Source: Hyphomicrobiales bacterium
GTDB lineage: Bacteria; Pseudomonadota; Alphaproteobacteria; Rhizobiales; Devosiaceae
Direction: 5' to 3'
DNA: 64,000 nucleotides
Assembly (NCBI GenBank): GCA_027487555.1
Contig: JAIYDI010000051.1
Location: 59,558-123,557, forward strand
Below the pieces are notes generated by a model. That model made no database searches. It worked only from the letters and a program-made list of their open reading frames with translations, and was not told the origin of the DNA. The translations under genes and the position numbers were made by a program. This document shows positions 36,700-46,390 of this stretch, in pieces; within the stretch, counting starts at the first letter, position 1, and each line of letters begins with the position of its first letter.

Positions 36700-38520
36700 A
36701 TGAAGCTGCCACACTCTGCCCTTGCTGCCTTTGCCGGCCTTGTCACGCGGTTTCACCGCGACGAGCGCGGCGTCTTCGCCGTTATCTTCGCCATACTGGG
36801 CATCGTTCTGATCGCCATGGCCGGCGCGGTCGTCGATTACTCGCGCGTGGTGCAGGCCCAGACTTCTGCGCAGGTGGCCCTCGATTCCGCCGCGCTGGGC
36901 ATGCAGAAGACCATCTACAGCACGCCGACGCCAACCGAGGCCACGATGAAAACCAATGCGACGGCAGTGGTTACCGAACGGCTCGCCGATTCGACGCTGA
37001 CGGTGAACATCGATACGGCCAATATCAATGTCGCGAACGGGTCACTGGAACTGGCCGGCACGGTCCGGGTGCCGACGGCCTTCGTGCGGCTCGTCGGCTT
37101 CCCCACCATCACCACGCGCATCAAGTCCGAGACCGTCCGCGGCAATACACAGATCGAGGTCGCCGCAGCACTCGACGTCACCGGCTCGATGGAAGGCTCG
37201 CCCCTCGAGAGCCTGCAGACCGCTACGCGCAGCATGATCACCACGCTGCTCGGCACGTCCAATACCAGCACAACGACCCGCATCGCGCTGATCCCATGGT
37301 CGATCAGTCCAGATCTCGGAACTTACGCTACAGCGGCGCGCGGCACGGTCCGGACCTCGACAGCGATAACCAACGTGACATGGAAGGCAGGCACGGCCAG
37401 GACCATTACAGGCATAACGCGCGCCAACCCGGCCGTCGTGACATCAAATTCGCACGGCCTGGCGAACGGCGACGTCGTCTACATTACTGGCGTCAGCGGC
37501 ATGACCCAGATCAACGACCGATATTATACCGTAGCATCGGCCACCACGAATACATTTGCGTTGGCAGGCGTCGATAGCAGAAGCAATAACGGCTACAGCG
37601 CCTACAGTTCGGGCGGGACAGCGCAGAGATGCCTGACAACATCGTGCGAGCTGGTCGTATCGTCCACCGCGCACGGCATGAGCAATGGCGACTCCGTGTA
37701 TATCCGCAGCGTCAATGGCGTCACATACAGCTGTGGCCGTCGGTGCACCGAGAGCGTCAATACAGTGTGGACGGTGGCCTCCGCCGCGACCAATAGTTTC
37801 GCGCTCTCGGGGTCGAATGGCTGGCTCTATAGCGATTACTCTTCATCGGGAAACGCCTGGTGCGCCGAATATGGCTGCACCTACAATTATGACGGCGGCT
37901 ACATCTGGACGATTACAGACTGCGTTTCGGAACGAACGACAAATGCCTATACCGAGGCAGCGCCGTCGACGACGCTGCTTGGGCTCAATTACCAGTACAA
38001 TACCAGGGATTGCTCTGATATCCCCGAAATCATACCACTGACCAACAACAGCACGACGCTCACCGACACCGTGGACGATTTCGTGGCCACGGGCTACACG
38101 GCCGGCCACCTCGGCATTGCGTGGGCGTGGTATACGCTGAGCCCAAATTTCGCATCGGTCTGGCCCAGCAGCAGCCGGCCTGCGGCTTACACGACCAGCG
38201 GCTTGCAGAAAATTGCCATCTTCATGACAGATGGCAGCTTCAATACGCAATATTGTAACGGCATCGACGACTGGTATGTCAGCTGCGATTCTGCAAACGG
38301 CTCATCATCCGAACAGGCCACCAGCATCTGCAGCAATATGAGAAATGCTGGAATAATCATTTATACAATCGGATTTAACGTCAGCACAAGCAACCAGACA
38401 CTTTTGACCAATTGCTCCAGCGGCACGGGTTTCAACTACTTCCCCACCACGACGAATGAACTGGAATCGGTGTTCGCAGAGATCGCCAACAACATCCAGA
38501 ACCTGCGCGTTTCGAAATAG
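36700..38520 (+). CDS. TadG-like protein: TadE-type N-terminus, VWA domain with inserted beta repeats
   Basis: Protein of 606 aa. The N-terminus is TadE/TadG-like: a short basic stretch (RFHRDERGVFAVIFA), one membrane segment (about 25-45) and QAQTSAQVALDSAALG. A von Willebrand A domain starts with MIDAS motif DVTGSM (Asp159). Before its second half (MTDG at about 510), about 230 residues are inserted. They include two beta repeats of the kind HGLANGDVVYITGV...TVASATTNTFAL (about 240-292) and HGMSNGDSVYIRSV...TVASAATNSFAL (about 316-372), like the FCCH-type repeats of phage and surface proteins. Codons in the insert are less GC-biased. It is probably exported and surface-linked; no other tad genes are nearby. 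Confidence 0.85.
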   Translation: MKLPHSALAAFAGLVTRFHRDERGVFAVIFAILGIVLIAMAGAVVDYSRVVQAQTSAQVALDSAALGMQKTIYSTPTPTEATMKTNATAVVTERLADSTLTVNIDTANINVANGSLELAGTVRVPTAFVRLVGFPTITTRIKSETVRGNTQIEVAAALDVTGSMEGSPLESLQTATRSMITTLLGTSNTSTTTRIALIPWSISPDLGTYATAARGTVRTSTAITNVTWKAGTARTITGITRANPAVVTSNSHGLANGDVVYITGVSGMTQINDRYYTVASATTNTFALAGVDSRSNNGYSAYSSGGTAQRCLTTSCELVVSSTAHGMSNGDSVYIRSVNGVTYSCGRRCTESVNTVWTVASAATNSFALSGSNGWLYSDYSSSGNAWCAEYGCTYNYDGGYIWTITDCVSERTTNAYTEAAPSTTLLGLNYQYNTRDCSDIPEIIPLTNNSTTLTDTVDDFVATGYTAGHLGIAWAWYTLSPNFASVWPSSSRPAAYTTSGLQKIAIFMTDGSFNTQYCNGIDDWYVSCDSANGSSSEQATSICSNMRNAGIIIYTIGFNVSTSNQTLLTNCSSGTGFNYFPTTTNELESVFAEIANNIQNLRVSK

Positions 38521-38730
38521 CCGCTCGGAGAAGGTCGCGTTCGGCGACATCCCGGCCACTCGCATTCTGCAACCTGGCACAAGCTCAACTTTGCGCGAAA
38601 AGTTCCGGGGCACTTTAGGAGTTCTTTACGGGCACTCCCGTGCAGTAGACATAGGCGAAGCACGCTTCGGTTTGGCGGAAGCGATGTGATTCGGTGCGCC
38701 CCATAGCGGGCCGGAGAGGCGGGAGGCTGC

Positions 38731-41256
38731 ATGTCGAAGGGAACCTATAGCGATTTCTTCGACACGCTCGGGTTCCGTGAGTCGAGCAACCGCTACGATG
38801 TGGTGAACATCTACGGCTCGCTCGGACGCTACCAGATGGGGGAGGCGTCCTTTACCGATATCGGCCTCTATGTGCCGGACGCGAACCCCTTCGACAATCT
38901 CTATGGCGGCACCTTTACCGGCAAGTACGGCGTTTGGAGCGTTGCCAATTTTCTTGCCATGCCCGCCGCGCAGGATCAGGCGATCCGCGATTACATGGCG
39001 CTGCAGTTCACCTATCTCAAATCCGTCTGGGCCTATGACGGACAGACCATCAACGGGGTCGACGTCACCACCTCAGGCCTGCTGGCGGCAGCCCATATCC
39101 TCGGCTGGGACGGCGCGGCGGCATGGTTGACCTCCGGCGGCGACACAGTGCCAGCCGACAATTTCGGCACCACCATCGTCGAATACGCCACCCTTATGGG
39201 CGGCTACGACACCCCCTTCAGCATCAACCACGATGTCGCCGAAACCCTGGCGGGCGGCTCGGGTGCCGACACGCTGTCTGGCCGCGGCGGTAACGACACG
39301 CTGTCCGGCAAGGGCGGCGCCGACAGGCTCAATGGTGGCGCCGGCAACGATACGATCGATGGCGGCACGGGCACCGATACCGCCATATTCGATGCGGCAT
39401 TCAGCACCTTCTCCATCAGCTACGACGCCAATACCGGCGCCTACACGCTGACCTCGAGCACGACCGGCACCGACACGATCACCGGGGTGGAGACGTTCCA
39501 GTTCTCCGACCAGACGCGCGCTGCGGCGGACCTTATTCCCGCGCCGCAACCGCCGGCACCGGGGCCATTGCCCACGGTTTCGGTTGCAGCCGATACCCAG
39601 AGCGCGGCCGAGGGCGACAGTGGCAGCAAGGCTTTCACCTTCACGGTCAGCCTCACCGCCGCAAGTGCCGCGCCGCAGACCCTGTCATGGACCGCTTGGG
39701 GCGCAGGCGCCAACCCAGCCGATGCGGCAACCGACTTCGCGTCGGCGCTGAGCGGGACGCTGAGCTTTGCGGTGGGCGAAACCAGCAAGACGATCACCGT
39801 CCTCGTCCTGGGCGATACCGTCTTCGAGGCCAGCGAAGGCTTCACCGTAACGCTGTCGAGCCTGAGCGCCGGCCTTGCCGCCGGCACGCTCACCGCCAGC
39901 GCGACCATCGCCAATGACGATGCGCAGACCAGCTTCACCGGTGGCAGCGGCGCAGATACGCTGAGTGGCGCCGGCAGCAACGATACGGTGTCGGGCATGG
40001 GCGGCAACGACACGCTCCATGGCAATGGCGGCAATGACTGGATTGATGGGGGCGACGGCAACGACACCATGTATGGCGGGCTCGGCGATGACACCTATGT
40101 CGTCGACAGCGCGCTAGATATCGTCAGCGAGGCCGGCGGTGGCGGCAGCGATACGATCCGCACCTCGCTCGCGAGCTTCACGCTTGGAACCGATATCGAG
40201 GCCCTGGTCTATACTGGCGTTGCCGGCTTTACCGGCACCGGCAACGCGCTAGCCAACACCATCAGCGGCGGCGCCGGCGACGACACGCTGAATGGCGCCG
40301 GGGGCGCGGACCGGCTGATCGGCGGGCTTGGCAACGACACATTCGTCTTCGACGCGATCGGCGACGCGGCGGTCGAGAACCTGAACGCCGGGATCGACTT
40401 GGTGCAGTCGAGCGTGAGCGTCTCGGCCCTGCTCGCCGATGCCGCCACGGCGGCCATGATGGGCGACAATGTCGAGAACATCCTGTTGCTGGGCAGCACG
40501 GCGCTCAACGCCACGGGCAACGGCCTCGGCAATGCCATGACCGGCAATGCCGGCAACAACATCCTCTCGGGCGGCGGCGGTGCCGACACGCTGACTGGCG
40601 CGGCCGGCAACGACACGCTGATCGGCGGTGACGGTGATGACCTGCTGCTGGGCGGCGCGGGCAATGACAGCTATTCGGGCGGCTCCGGCACCGACACGGT
40701 AAGCTTTGCGGGTACGAGCAGCGCAGTTGCCTTCAGTCTTGCGACAGGCAGCGGCCAGAACACCGGCGGTGCAGGCGCCGACACGCTGGTTTCAGGCCAC
40801 TCCATCGAAAACCTGATCGGCGGTTCAGGGGGCGACAGGCTCACCGGCGACGGCAGTGCGAACCGCATCGATGGCGGCGCCGGCAGCGACACCATCAATG
40901 GCGGCCTCGGCAACGATGTGCTGGTGGGCGGTGCCGGGGTCGACTACTTCGTGTTCAATACGGCGCTGGGCAGCGGCAATATCGATGTGATCGACGGCTA
41001 CAACGCCAGTGACGACACTATCCGGCTGGAAAACAGCGGCATCTTCAGTGCGCTGAAATCGACCGGCAAGCTCGCCTCCGGCGCCTTCGTCACCGGCACG
41101 GCGGCGCTGCAATCCGATGACCGCATCATCTATGACGCCAAAAGCGGTGCGCTTTACTACGACGCGGATGGCTCGGGATCGGCGGCGATGATCCGCTTTG
41201 CGACCATCACCAACCTCAGCGGCACGATCACGTCCGCAGATTTCATCATTATCTGA
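38731..41256 (+). CDS. RTX/Calx-beta protein with transglycosylase-like N-terminus
   Basis: Predicted type I-secreted Ca-binding protein of 841 aa without a Sec signal. The N-terminal about 160 residues look like a lysozyme/transglycosylase domain: [12 protein letters not shown] followed by GRYQMGE, paralleling the ESSxN and GLMQ motifs of lytic transglycosylases. RTX nonapeptides follow ([19 protein letters not shown]), then a Calx-beta domain (about 285-395, [15 protein letters not shown]), then three further RTX blocks and a C-terminal haemolysin-type end. GGGAGG five nt before the ATG fixes the start. No type I secretion genes are in the window. It may be a secreted wall-degrading or adhesive protein. 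Confidence 0.85.
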   Translation: MSKGTYSDFFDTLGFRESSNRYDVVNIYGSLGRYQMGEASFTDIGLYVPDANPFDNLYGGTFTGKYGVWSVANFLAMPAAQDQAIRDYMALQFTYLKSVWAYDGQTINGVDVTTSGLLAAAHILGWDGAAAWLTSGGDTVPADNFGTTIVEYATLMGGYDTPFSINHDVAETLAGGSGADTLSGRGGNDTLSGKGGADRLNGGAGNDTIDGGTGTDTAIFDAAFSTFSISYDANTGAYTLTSSTTGTDTITGVETFQFSDQTRAAADLIPAPQPPAPGPLPTVSVAADTQSAAEGDSGSKAFTFTVSLTAASAAPQTLSWTAWGAGANPADAATDFASALSGTLSFAVGETSKTITVLVLGDTVFEASEGFTVTLSSLSAGLAAGTLTASATIANDDAQTSFTGGSGADTLSGAGSNDTVSGMGGNDTLHGNGGNDWIDGGDGNDTMYGGLGDDTYVVDSALDIVSEAGGGGSDTIRTSLASFTLGTDIEALVYTGVAGFTGTGNALANTISGGAGDDTLNGAGGADRLIGGLGNDTFVFDAIGDAAVENLNAGIDLVQSSVSVSALLADAATAAMMGDNVENILLLGSTALNATGNGLGNAMTGNAGNNILSGGGGADTLTGAAGNDTLIGGDGDDLLLGGAGNDSYSGGSGTDTVSFAGTSSAVAFSLATGSGQNTGGAGADTLVSGHSIENLIGGSGGDRLTGDGSANRIDGGAGSDTINGGLGNDVLVGGAGVDYFVFNTALGSGNIDVIDGYNASDDTIRLENSGIFSALKSTGKLASGAFVTGTAALQSDDRIIYDAKSGALYYDADGSGSAAMIRFATITNLSGTITSADFIII

Positions 41257-41289
41257 GGCGGAACGGACTGGCGCCAGGCGGCACCCGGC

Positions 41290-41988
41290 TCAGCGCAGCG
41301 CGACGAAGGCTTCGCACCAGCCCGTTTCTGCCGCGGCCATGCCGGCGCGATACTGGTTGAGCCCCAGCACGGCTGCGCCGAGATCGACGCTGCCGAAGGT
41401 TTCCCGGTAGCAGCCAAATGCCGCGCGCTTGGTGTCGACCCATTGGCCATAGGCAAACACATGTGTCGGCCGTGACGGCGTCCAGATCTCGTACCCGAGC
41501 AGTTCCTGGCGCCCCGCACGCCCCGCACGCCGCAGCGCTGCCCGCACCAGCCTCAGCGCGGCGCGGTGATCGGCGTGTTCGTCCGCCGCATGCGGCAGCA
41601 CGATCCGGCTCGGCCGCATCCTGCCGATAATCTCGGCGAGTTCCGGCACGAGCCCGGCGGCATCCCGCCTCAGTTGACGGTCCCGCGCAGCAAGAAACGT
41701 CACGTCCGGCGCACCGAGCGCGGCGAGCGCCGCCCGACATTCGACCTGCCGCGCGCGCACGAGCGCATCGCGCGCCGCCCCTTCCAGCGGGCCGCGCAGC
41801 CGGGCCCCGTCGGTCAGCACCACGGTCTTCACCTGACCGCCGGACGCTGCCGTCGCCGCCATCAGCCCCCCTGCCCCCAGCGTCTCGTCATCAGCATGCG
41901 GCGCAAGCACCAGCAGCCGGTCGCCCGCAGCCACCGACAACCTTTGTGCCCGCGGCGAAGCGCGTCCGAACCGCCACCACTTTGCCAT
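41290..41988 (-). CDS. PIG-L family LmbE-like deacetylase
   Basis: Zn-dependent deacetylase of 232 aa acting on N-acetyl groups of sugars or sugar conjugates. The zinc motif reads APHADDETLG, with the later HADEHADHRAA providing the third ligand. The start at 41988 begins MAKWWRFGR; the frame continues upstream through the glycosyltransferase gene without family resemblance. Only four bases separate it from that gene, so the two form an operon, suggesting a sugar transfer-plus-deacetylation step in making a glycoconjugate. It is convergent with the RTX gene. Confidence 0.88.
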   Translation of the reverse strand: MAKWWRFGRASPRAQRLSVAAGDRLLVLAPHADDETLGAGGLMAATAASGGQVKTVVLTDGARLRGPLEGAARDALVRARQVECRAALAALGAPDVTFLAARDRQLRRDAAGLVPELAEIIGRMRPSRIVLPHAADEHADHRAALRLVRAALRRAGRAGRQELLGYEIWTPSRPTHVFAYGQWVDTKRAAFGCYRETFGSVDLGAAVLGLNQYRAGMAAAETGWCEAFVALR

Positions 41989-41992
41989 GCCC

Positions 41993-43003
41993 CTACCCCT
42001 TGATCGCCCGCGCGAGCAGGTCCAGCCAATCGGCAAAAATCCGATCGGGGTCCAGTTCCGGCCGCAAGGCCGCCACGCGCGCAGCGGCAACCAGTGCATC
42101 GTAGTGGGCCTCGTCATCGAACACCGCCCGCAGCGCCGCGACCCATTGCGCGATGTCCGCCTCGGCCGGCAGCAGCACACCGCCGGAGCCGACGCTTTCC
42201 GGTAGCGCCGCCCGCTGGCGCGCAACCGTCGGAATGCCGATCAGCTGCGCCTCGGTCACGACCCGGCACCAGCCCTCGCTGTCGCTCGCCACCATCACCG
42301 CCCGCGCATCGCCGAAAAGTTGCGCGGCATTGTCCACGGCGTTATGGAACCGCAGGTTGGGCAGCACCAGCACCGGCCAGTTCCGCCAGCGCAGCAATTC
42401 GCCCCAGCTATTGTAGAGGTCGAAGCGAATGTGCGGCAGACGCCGCGCCACCGCATAGACGATATCGGGCCGCTTCACCCGTGCGAGCCCCACCGCGAGG
42501 ACATGCCGGCGCCGGCTGCTGACGGCACGGAACACCGCCGCCTCGACGATTGGGCGCAGCACCGGGCCATCCCGCCCGGCGCTCGGGGCATAGAGGCTGC
42601 GCAGGAATTCGGACGCGAAGGCCACATGCGCCGAGGCGGGCAGCGCGCGCTCGAAGCGCGGCCGCGTCACACCCTGGAGATAGATCACGATGGGGCGCGG
42701 CGCGAGGGCGGTGGCGAGCCGCGCGGCAAACCCGGCATTCTTCGAGGTGACCACCACGTCCACCGGCCGACGGGCAATCTCCGACATGACATCTTCGAAC
42801 TTGGAAAGGCCGGCAGCGACGGACGTTTCACCCGGCACAGCCGGACCAGTACCGGTGCCGTCGACAGGTTTCCCCTTGGTCACCAGCACATTGACTGCCC
42901 AGCCCTTGGCTGCAAGCCGGCGCGCGAGCGCCAAAAAGCTGAGCCCGGTGCCGTCGCGATGCCGCGGAGGGTAGGTCCCGGTGACGATCGCGATACTGGG
43001 CAT
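41993..43003 (-). CDS. GT4-type glycosyltransferase
   Basis: GT-B fold glycosyltransferase of 336 aa. The N-terminus MPSIAIVTGTYPPRHRDGTG is the usual Rossmann start with a TYPP loop. The C-terminal half has ASDSEGWCRVVTEAQLIGIP, the E-x7-E-like donor-site pattern of GT4 enzymes. It probably transfers a sugar nucleotide residue to a lipid or polysaccharide acceptor. The start at 43003 has no strong ribosome-binding site; the frame is open to 43174 but that part overlaps the neighbouring gene. It is followed at once by the PIG-L deacetylase gene. Confidence 0.82.
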   Translation of the reverse strand: MPSIAIVTGTYPPRHRDGTGLSFLALARRLAAKGWAVNVLVTKGKPVDGTGTGPAVPGETSVAAGLSKFEDVMSEIARRPVDVVVTSKNAGFAARLATALAPRPIVIYLQGVTRPRFERALPASAHVAFASEFLRSLYAPSAGRDGPVLRPIVEAAVFRAVSSRRRHVLAVGLARVKRPDIVYAVARRLPHIRFDLYNSWGELLRWRNWPVLVLPNLRFHNAVDNAAQLFGDARAVMVASDSEGWCRVVTEAQLIGIPTVARQRAALPESVGSGGVLLPAEADIAQWVAALRAVFDDEAHYDALVAAARVAALRPELDPDRIFADWLDLLARAIKG

Positions 43004-43085
43004 GTTCGCGGCATCCAATTCGAGTTTCGGCCAGGATCGCCGTCGCAACCCGGTGCAGCAGAGGCTCGGTCCGTGTCTGCCGCGC

Positions 43086-43583
43086 TCAGATTGCGCCGGT
43101 TTGTGCCAGATTCTCCCACTGGGCGAGGGCCTTGGGCAATTCGTCAGCGGTGAAGGCGGCGGAAATGTCGCCATTGACCCGCAGCTGAAACTGCGGATCG
43201 GCGCCGGGTGCCTTCACGTAGCACACGAAGACGGCGCTGAGGCCCGGCAGGCCAATGCCCGAATAGCTGTCGATCCAGTTCCACTCTGGGTCGGTCTTCT
43301 TGCGGCCAATCTTCGTGCCGCCCGCTTCGGTGTAGGATGTTCGGCTGTTCCCCGGCACAGCTGCGGCCACGTGGGCGAAGGGCTGCATCACCTCGCGGAC
43401 ATGAGTCTGGTTCCATTTGATGTGCCCATAGTCGCTCTTGCGGGTTTTGCCGCGCTGCCCCAATTCCGCGGCACATTTCTCCGCATAGTCGGGAAATCCC
43501 GCCGCTGTATAGCGGGCCATCAGGTCGCGGAGTTTCTTTTCGGTCAGGCTCGTGTAGTCGATGACGGGCGGAAGCTGGGCCAT
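43086..43583 (-). CDS. Hypothetical protein, 165 aa
   Basis: Not recognised. The soluble protein has a helical N-terminal third (TSLTEKKLRDLMARYTAAGF) and a beta-rich C-terminal half with aromatic patches (DPEWNWIDSYSG) and FQLRVNGDISAAF. There is no signal peptide or membrane segment. The start at 43583 is preferred because GGAG lies six nt upstream; an ATG four codons earlier is possible. It lies 82 bases upstream of the glycosyltransferase gene on the same strand and may belong to that operon. Confidence 0.6.
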   Translation of the reverse strand: MAQLPPVIDYTSLTEKKLRDLMARYTAAGFPDYAEKCAAELGQRGKTRKSDYGHIKWNQTHVREVMQPFAHVAAAVPGNSRTSYTEAGGTKIGRKKTDPEWNWIDSYSGIGLPGLSAVFVCYVKAPGADPQFQLRVNGDISAAFTADELPKALAQWENLAQTGAI

Positions 43584-43886
43584 TGGATGCTCCATTTGTC
43601 CCGATCATACATGCGTTTGCCCACAATGGACACGTCTAGCTGCGCGGGCGGAGCCAATCGCGGCCAGTGCAGACCTGGATCACGCGATCGCGCAGCATGT
43701 CCGGCTGGACGGGAGGGCCCCCGATAAGGAATGCTGAAGCGCTTCGCGGATGACCGGCTGCGGTTCGCCGAGCGAGAAGCGCGACCAAACAATGACCTGG
43801 ATCATGTCAGCGTTTCAGGTGAACGCTGACATGATCCAGTGAGCACAAGTGCCGATCTATCGCGGCGTTCGAGAAGGCCCCTATTC
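43584..43886. other. Divergent intergenic region with repeat copy 2
   Basis: About 300 bases between the divergent hypothetical and TupA-like genes. Apart from the perfect palindromic repeat, no gene or operator was recognised. Confidence 0.4.
43791..43839. repeat. Dispersed palindromic repeat, copy 2 (perfect hairpin)
   Basis: CTGGATCATGTCAGCGTT (43797-43814), loop TCAGGTG, then the exact reverse complement at 43822-43839: an 18-bp perfect stem. With AATGAC on its left side it matches copy 1 in reverse orientation. It reaches the GTG at 43839 that could otherwise be read as the start of the next gene. Confidence 0.9.
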
Positions 43887-44873
43887 ATGCCCCCACACGG
43901 CGCAGACACGGACTGGATCGAGATTGCGATCGCGTTCTGGAAGCATCTGGACGCAACGCGGCCGGACCTGACACGGGCCCCCTCGGTGCCGCCCCGGTTG
44001 CGTGGGATCGATGTCTACACCATGGCATCGTTCTGGAACACGCTGGGCCTTGCGCTGCAGTTCTTCTTCTCCACCCACGAGCGGTTACCCAACCTCGGAC
44101 CCGATGCGACAAGTGTAGATCTCTACTTCGCGATGAAGTTCTTCGAGCCCATTCCCATGCAGCCCAACCCGGCGAGCAAGCTCGATGCAGAGAAATTCCT
44201 CGGCGACACGAGCTCTGTCCGCATCCCCCGGCGCTTTGGGGTCGGCCCTGCCCTGCCAGCGGACGACGCCGCGCCGAGCGGCAAGTACTGGCTGAAGCTG
44301 GACCTCGGAAACGCCGGCCATCGGCAGGTGACCTGGCCACCGACCGAGCCGGAGCGCGCAGAACTCGAGCAGTGGGCCCTCCGCGTGACTCGGGTCCGCT
44401 ATGGGTGGAACTGGGGGGAATGGTGGTACGCCATCGGCCAGCAGCGATTCTACCTCGAGGAGGATCTGACGGCGGAGATTTCCTCCGGCTACGAATTGAA
44501 GATCGTCGTCCGTCGCGGCACGCCGGCCTGGTTGATGGCCCTCCGCTACGGCGTCGACGCGGACGGCAAGCGCAAAATCGGCCTCAAGCACTTTCTGCCG
44601 GATGGACAAGAGATAATGGGAGAGACGGGCTACGGCACAAGGGGGCAGGTGTTCTCGAATGCCATGGACCTGCCAGCCGCCGAGGGACGCGACGCAGCAC
44701 TTGCGGCGGCCGCGCAGATCGGCTCCCGGTTTGATCGCCTGCGGGTGGATTTCTATGTGCCACTGGTGGGCAAGCCTATTCTGGGGGAGCTTTCCCTGTG
44801 CCAGTCCAACGCTCGGCTCGCTCTGCGGCCGGCATCCTTCGACCTTGCAATGCGGCGCGCGATTTTCGACTGA
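43887..44873 (+). CDS. TupA-like ATP-grasp protein
   Basis: Protein of 328 aa resembling the TupA-like ATP-grasp family, which is found in polysaccharide and teichuronopeptide-type clusters and is thought to ligate amino acids to carboxyl groups. ATP-grasp-like elements are KYWLKLDLGNAG, QRFYLEEDL and the C-terminal RLRVDFYVP...KPILGEL. No signal peptide is seen. The ATG at 43887 with GAAGG nine nt upstream is preferred; the alternative GTG at 43839 lies in a palindromic repeat. The same-strand neighbour downstream begins 51 bases later, suggesting an operon. Confidence 0.7.
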   Translation: MPPHGADTDWIEIAIAFWKHLDATRPDLTRAPSVPPRLRGIDVYTMASFWNTLGLALQFFFSTHERLPNLGPDATSVDLYFAMKFFEPIPMQPNPASKLDAEKFLGDTSSVRIPRRFGVGPALPADDAAPSGKYWLKLDLGNAGHRQVTWPPTEPERAELEQWALRVTRVRYGWNWGEWWYAIGQQRFYLEEDLTAEISSGYELKIVVRRGTPAWLMALRYGVDADGKRKIGLKHFLPDGQEIMGETGYGTRGQVFSNAMDLPAAEGRDAALAAAAQIGSRFDRLRVDFYVPLVGKPILGELSLCQSNARLALRPASFDLAMRRAIFD

Positions 44874-44924
44874 TTGTACTTCAGCTGATTCGGCGTGACT
44901 CAACACACCTTCGGAAGGACGGCA

Positions 44925-45359
44925 GTGACCGAAAGCACCGCACGCATAGTGCAACTGAACCTCACGCCCGAGGCCCTGGGGCTGGTGATCGACTTCGTCG
45001 GCCGGCGGCCGCCCTTCTCGCATTTCGAGACGGGGACGCTGCTCGAGGCGCTCGGTCATCAATTGCGAGACCAGCACCACCTTGTCGCTTTCGACGGCCT
45101 GAAGGTCGTCGGCTATGCGGGATGGATGATGACCACCACGCAGATTGCCGAGGCATGGCAACGCAATGAAGGCGGGCTTGTCCGGCGTAAGGGCGAAGAT
45201 GCTGACGCCGCTGTGCTGACAATAGTCGCAAGTATTGACAAATCCATAACGAAACGCCTTATGCGCGGCGCAAGGGAACTGAACCCGGGCCGCAGGGCCT
45301 ATTTCAAGCGTGACGCAAACGACACATCCAGATTGCGAAAGATTTCTGTACGCGTCTAG
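44925..45359 (+). CDS. Small possible acyltransferase (GNAT/HlyC-like), function uncertain
   Basis: Soluble protein of 144 aa, not firmly recognised. A central GYAGWMMTTTQIAEAW and a C-terminal RELNPGRRAYFKRD faintly recall RTX-toxin-activating lysine acyltransferases (HlyC), which have a GNAT-like fold and similar length, and a His in PPFSHFETG could serve as catalytic residue. This is weak resemblance only. The GTG start at 44925 has GGAAGG six nt upstream. It sits 51 bases after the ATP-grasp gene and 3.7 kb from an RTX protein gene, which would be a natural substrate if the HlyC guess is right. Confidence 0.5.
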   Translation: MTESTARIVQLNLTPEALGLVIDFVGRRPPFSHFETGTLLEALGHQLRDQHHLVAFDGLKVVGYAGWMMTTTQIAEAWQRNEGGLVRRKGEDADAAVLTIVASIDKSITKRLMRGARELNPGRRAYFKRDANDTSRLRKISVRV

Positions 45360-45421
45360 CCGTATGGATATGCTAACGTATGTGCGTTATTATCGATTCT
45401 AGATTTGGAATGAGGGTTGAA

Positions 45422-46321
45422 ATGAAGTTCAAGCCAGTTTTGCTCGGTACCGTGTCCTTGGCCTCCCTGGCAGCGGCTACTGGTATGGCGGTTGCTCAGG
45501 ATGCAGGCCCGAGCGGCTATACGCTCTCCGTTGAAGGCGGCGGCATGTTCGGTGCGAATACTGTCGCCGAAGACAAGCTGGGTAGCGCCGGGTCGGCAGG
45601 CGAGATCGAGATTCAGGACAATGTGTCCTATCGCGGCTCCGTTGCTATCGGCCAGCAGATCGATGAATCGCTCGACTGGAAGATCGCGCTTGGGTTCACC
45701 CAGCAGGTGCCGTCGAGTTCCTATGTGTTCTCCGGCGGTCTGTCGTCAGGCTACGCCGAGCTTGAGAGCGCCTTCGATTTCCAGACCGCTGATCTGGAGA
45801 TTGGCTTCCGTCCGTCCATCGACTCGGCAAACGTGCGCCTGTTCGGCGGCCTGCGTGGGATGCACTTCAACGAGTCTTCGGACAAGCTGGGCTACTCCAG
45901 CGGCGGGCTGGGCAGTGGCGTTGGCTTGGAAACCAACTACACCAACGAGTTTATCGGCGCAGGTCCGCGCGTTGGCGTCGAAGGCAGCGTTGCGCTGGGC
46001 GACAGCAATTTCGGCCTTTCAGGCCTTCTGGCGGCGTCGGCCATTTATGGCGTGCAGCGCGCAACGGCCGAAGCAACATACTTCAGCGGCGGCCTTTCCT
46101 CTCCGTTCCCGTTTGCAGAGATCGAGGAGGAATGGGGCACGATCTTCGATATCGAAGCCGCGCTTGGTGTCGACGTGCATCTCAACGATCAGACCACTGT
46201 CACTGTTGGCGTGCGTGCCGAGAACATCTCCGGCGTGAACGGGGTATCGGGCGGCTCCGGTGGGTCAAGCGAGTCGCGCTTCTCCTACGGCCCGACGGTA
46301 AAGCTGGTTTCGACCTTCTGA
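45422..46321 (+). CDS. Outer-membrane beta-barrel protein
   Basis: Exported protein of 299 aa with signal peptide ending MAVAQD and alternating aromatic/hydrophobic strands throughout (GYTLSVEGGGMFG; YRGSVAIGQQI; LRLFGGLRGMHF-type strands), closing in the terminal Phe typical of barrel proteins (KLVSTF). Gly/Ser-rich loops occur (SGGLSSGYAEL, SGGSGGSSES). It could be a porin-like or OmpW/adhesin-like barrel; no specific family is recognised. GAGGG before the ATG fixes the start. A strong Rho-independent terminator follows, so it is a single-gene unit. Confidence 0.75.
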   Translation: MKFKPVLLGTVSLASLAAATGMAVAQDAGPSGYTLSVEGGGMFGANTVAEDKLGSAGSAGEIEIQDNVSYRGSVAIGQQIDESLDWKIALGFTQQVPSSSYVFSGGLSSGYAELESAFDFQTADLEIGFRPSIDSANVRLFGGLRGMHFNESSDKLGYSSGGLGSGVGLETNYTNEFIGAGPRVGVEGSVALGDSNFGLSGLLAASAIYGVQRATAEATYFSGGLSSPFPFAEIEEEWGTIFDIEAALGVDVHLNDQTTVTVGVRAENISGVNGVSGGSGGSSESRFSYGPTVKLVSTF

Positions 46322-46345
46322 TTGCTGGCACAAATGCTGAATTTG

Positions 46346-46375
46346 ACAGCCGCATCGATGAGATGCGGCTGTTTT
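46346..46375 (+). terminator. Rho-independent terminator after the outer-membrane protein gene
   Basis: ACAGCCGCATC (46346-46356) and GATGCGGCTGT (46362-46372) form a perfect 11-bp stem with a GATGA loop, followed by a short T-run. It lies 25 bases after the stop and 15 bases before the P450 start, so the P450 operon probably depends on read-through or a promoter inside the preceding gene. Confidence 0.85.
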
Positions 46376-46390
46376 CGTTGGAGATAGGCC

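Noticed and set aside
33904..36756. Minus-strand open frame of about 950 codons
   Set aside because: It mirrors the ATPase and permease genes, is rich in His, Asp and Gln, and has no recognisable domain.
39232..41000. Short GC-rich DNA repeats as CRISPR or minisatellite
   Set aside because: They are the degenerate nonapeptide codons of the RTX protein, without spacers of constant length.
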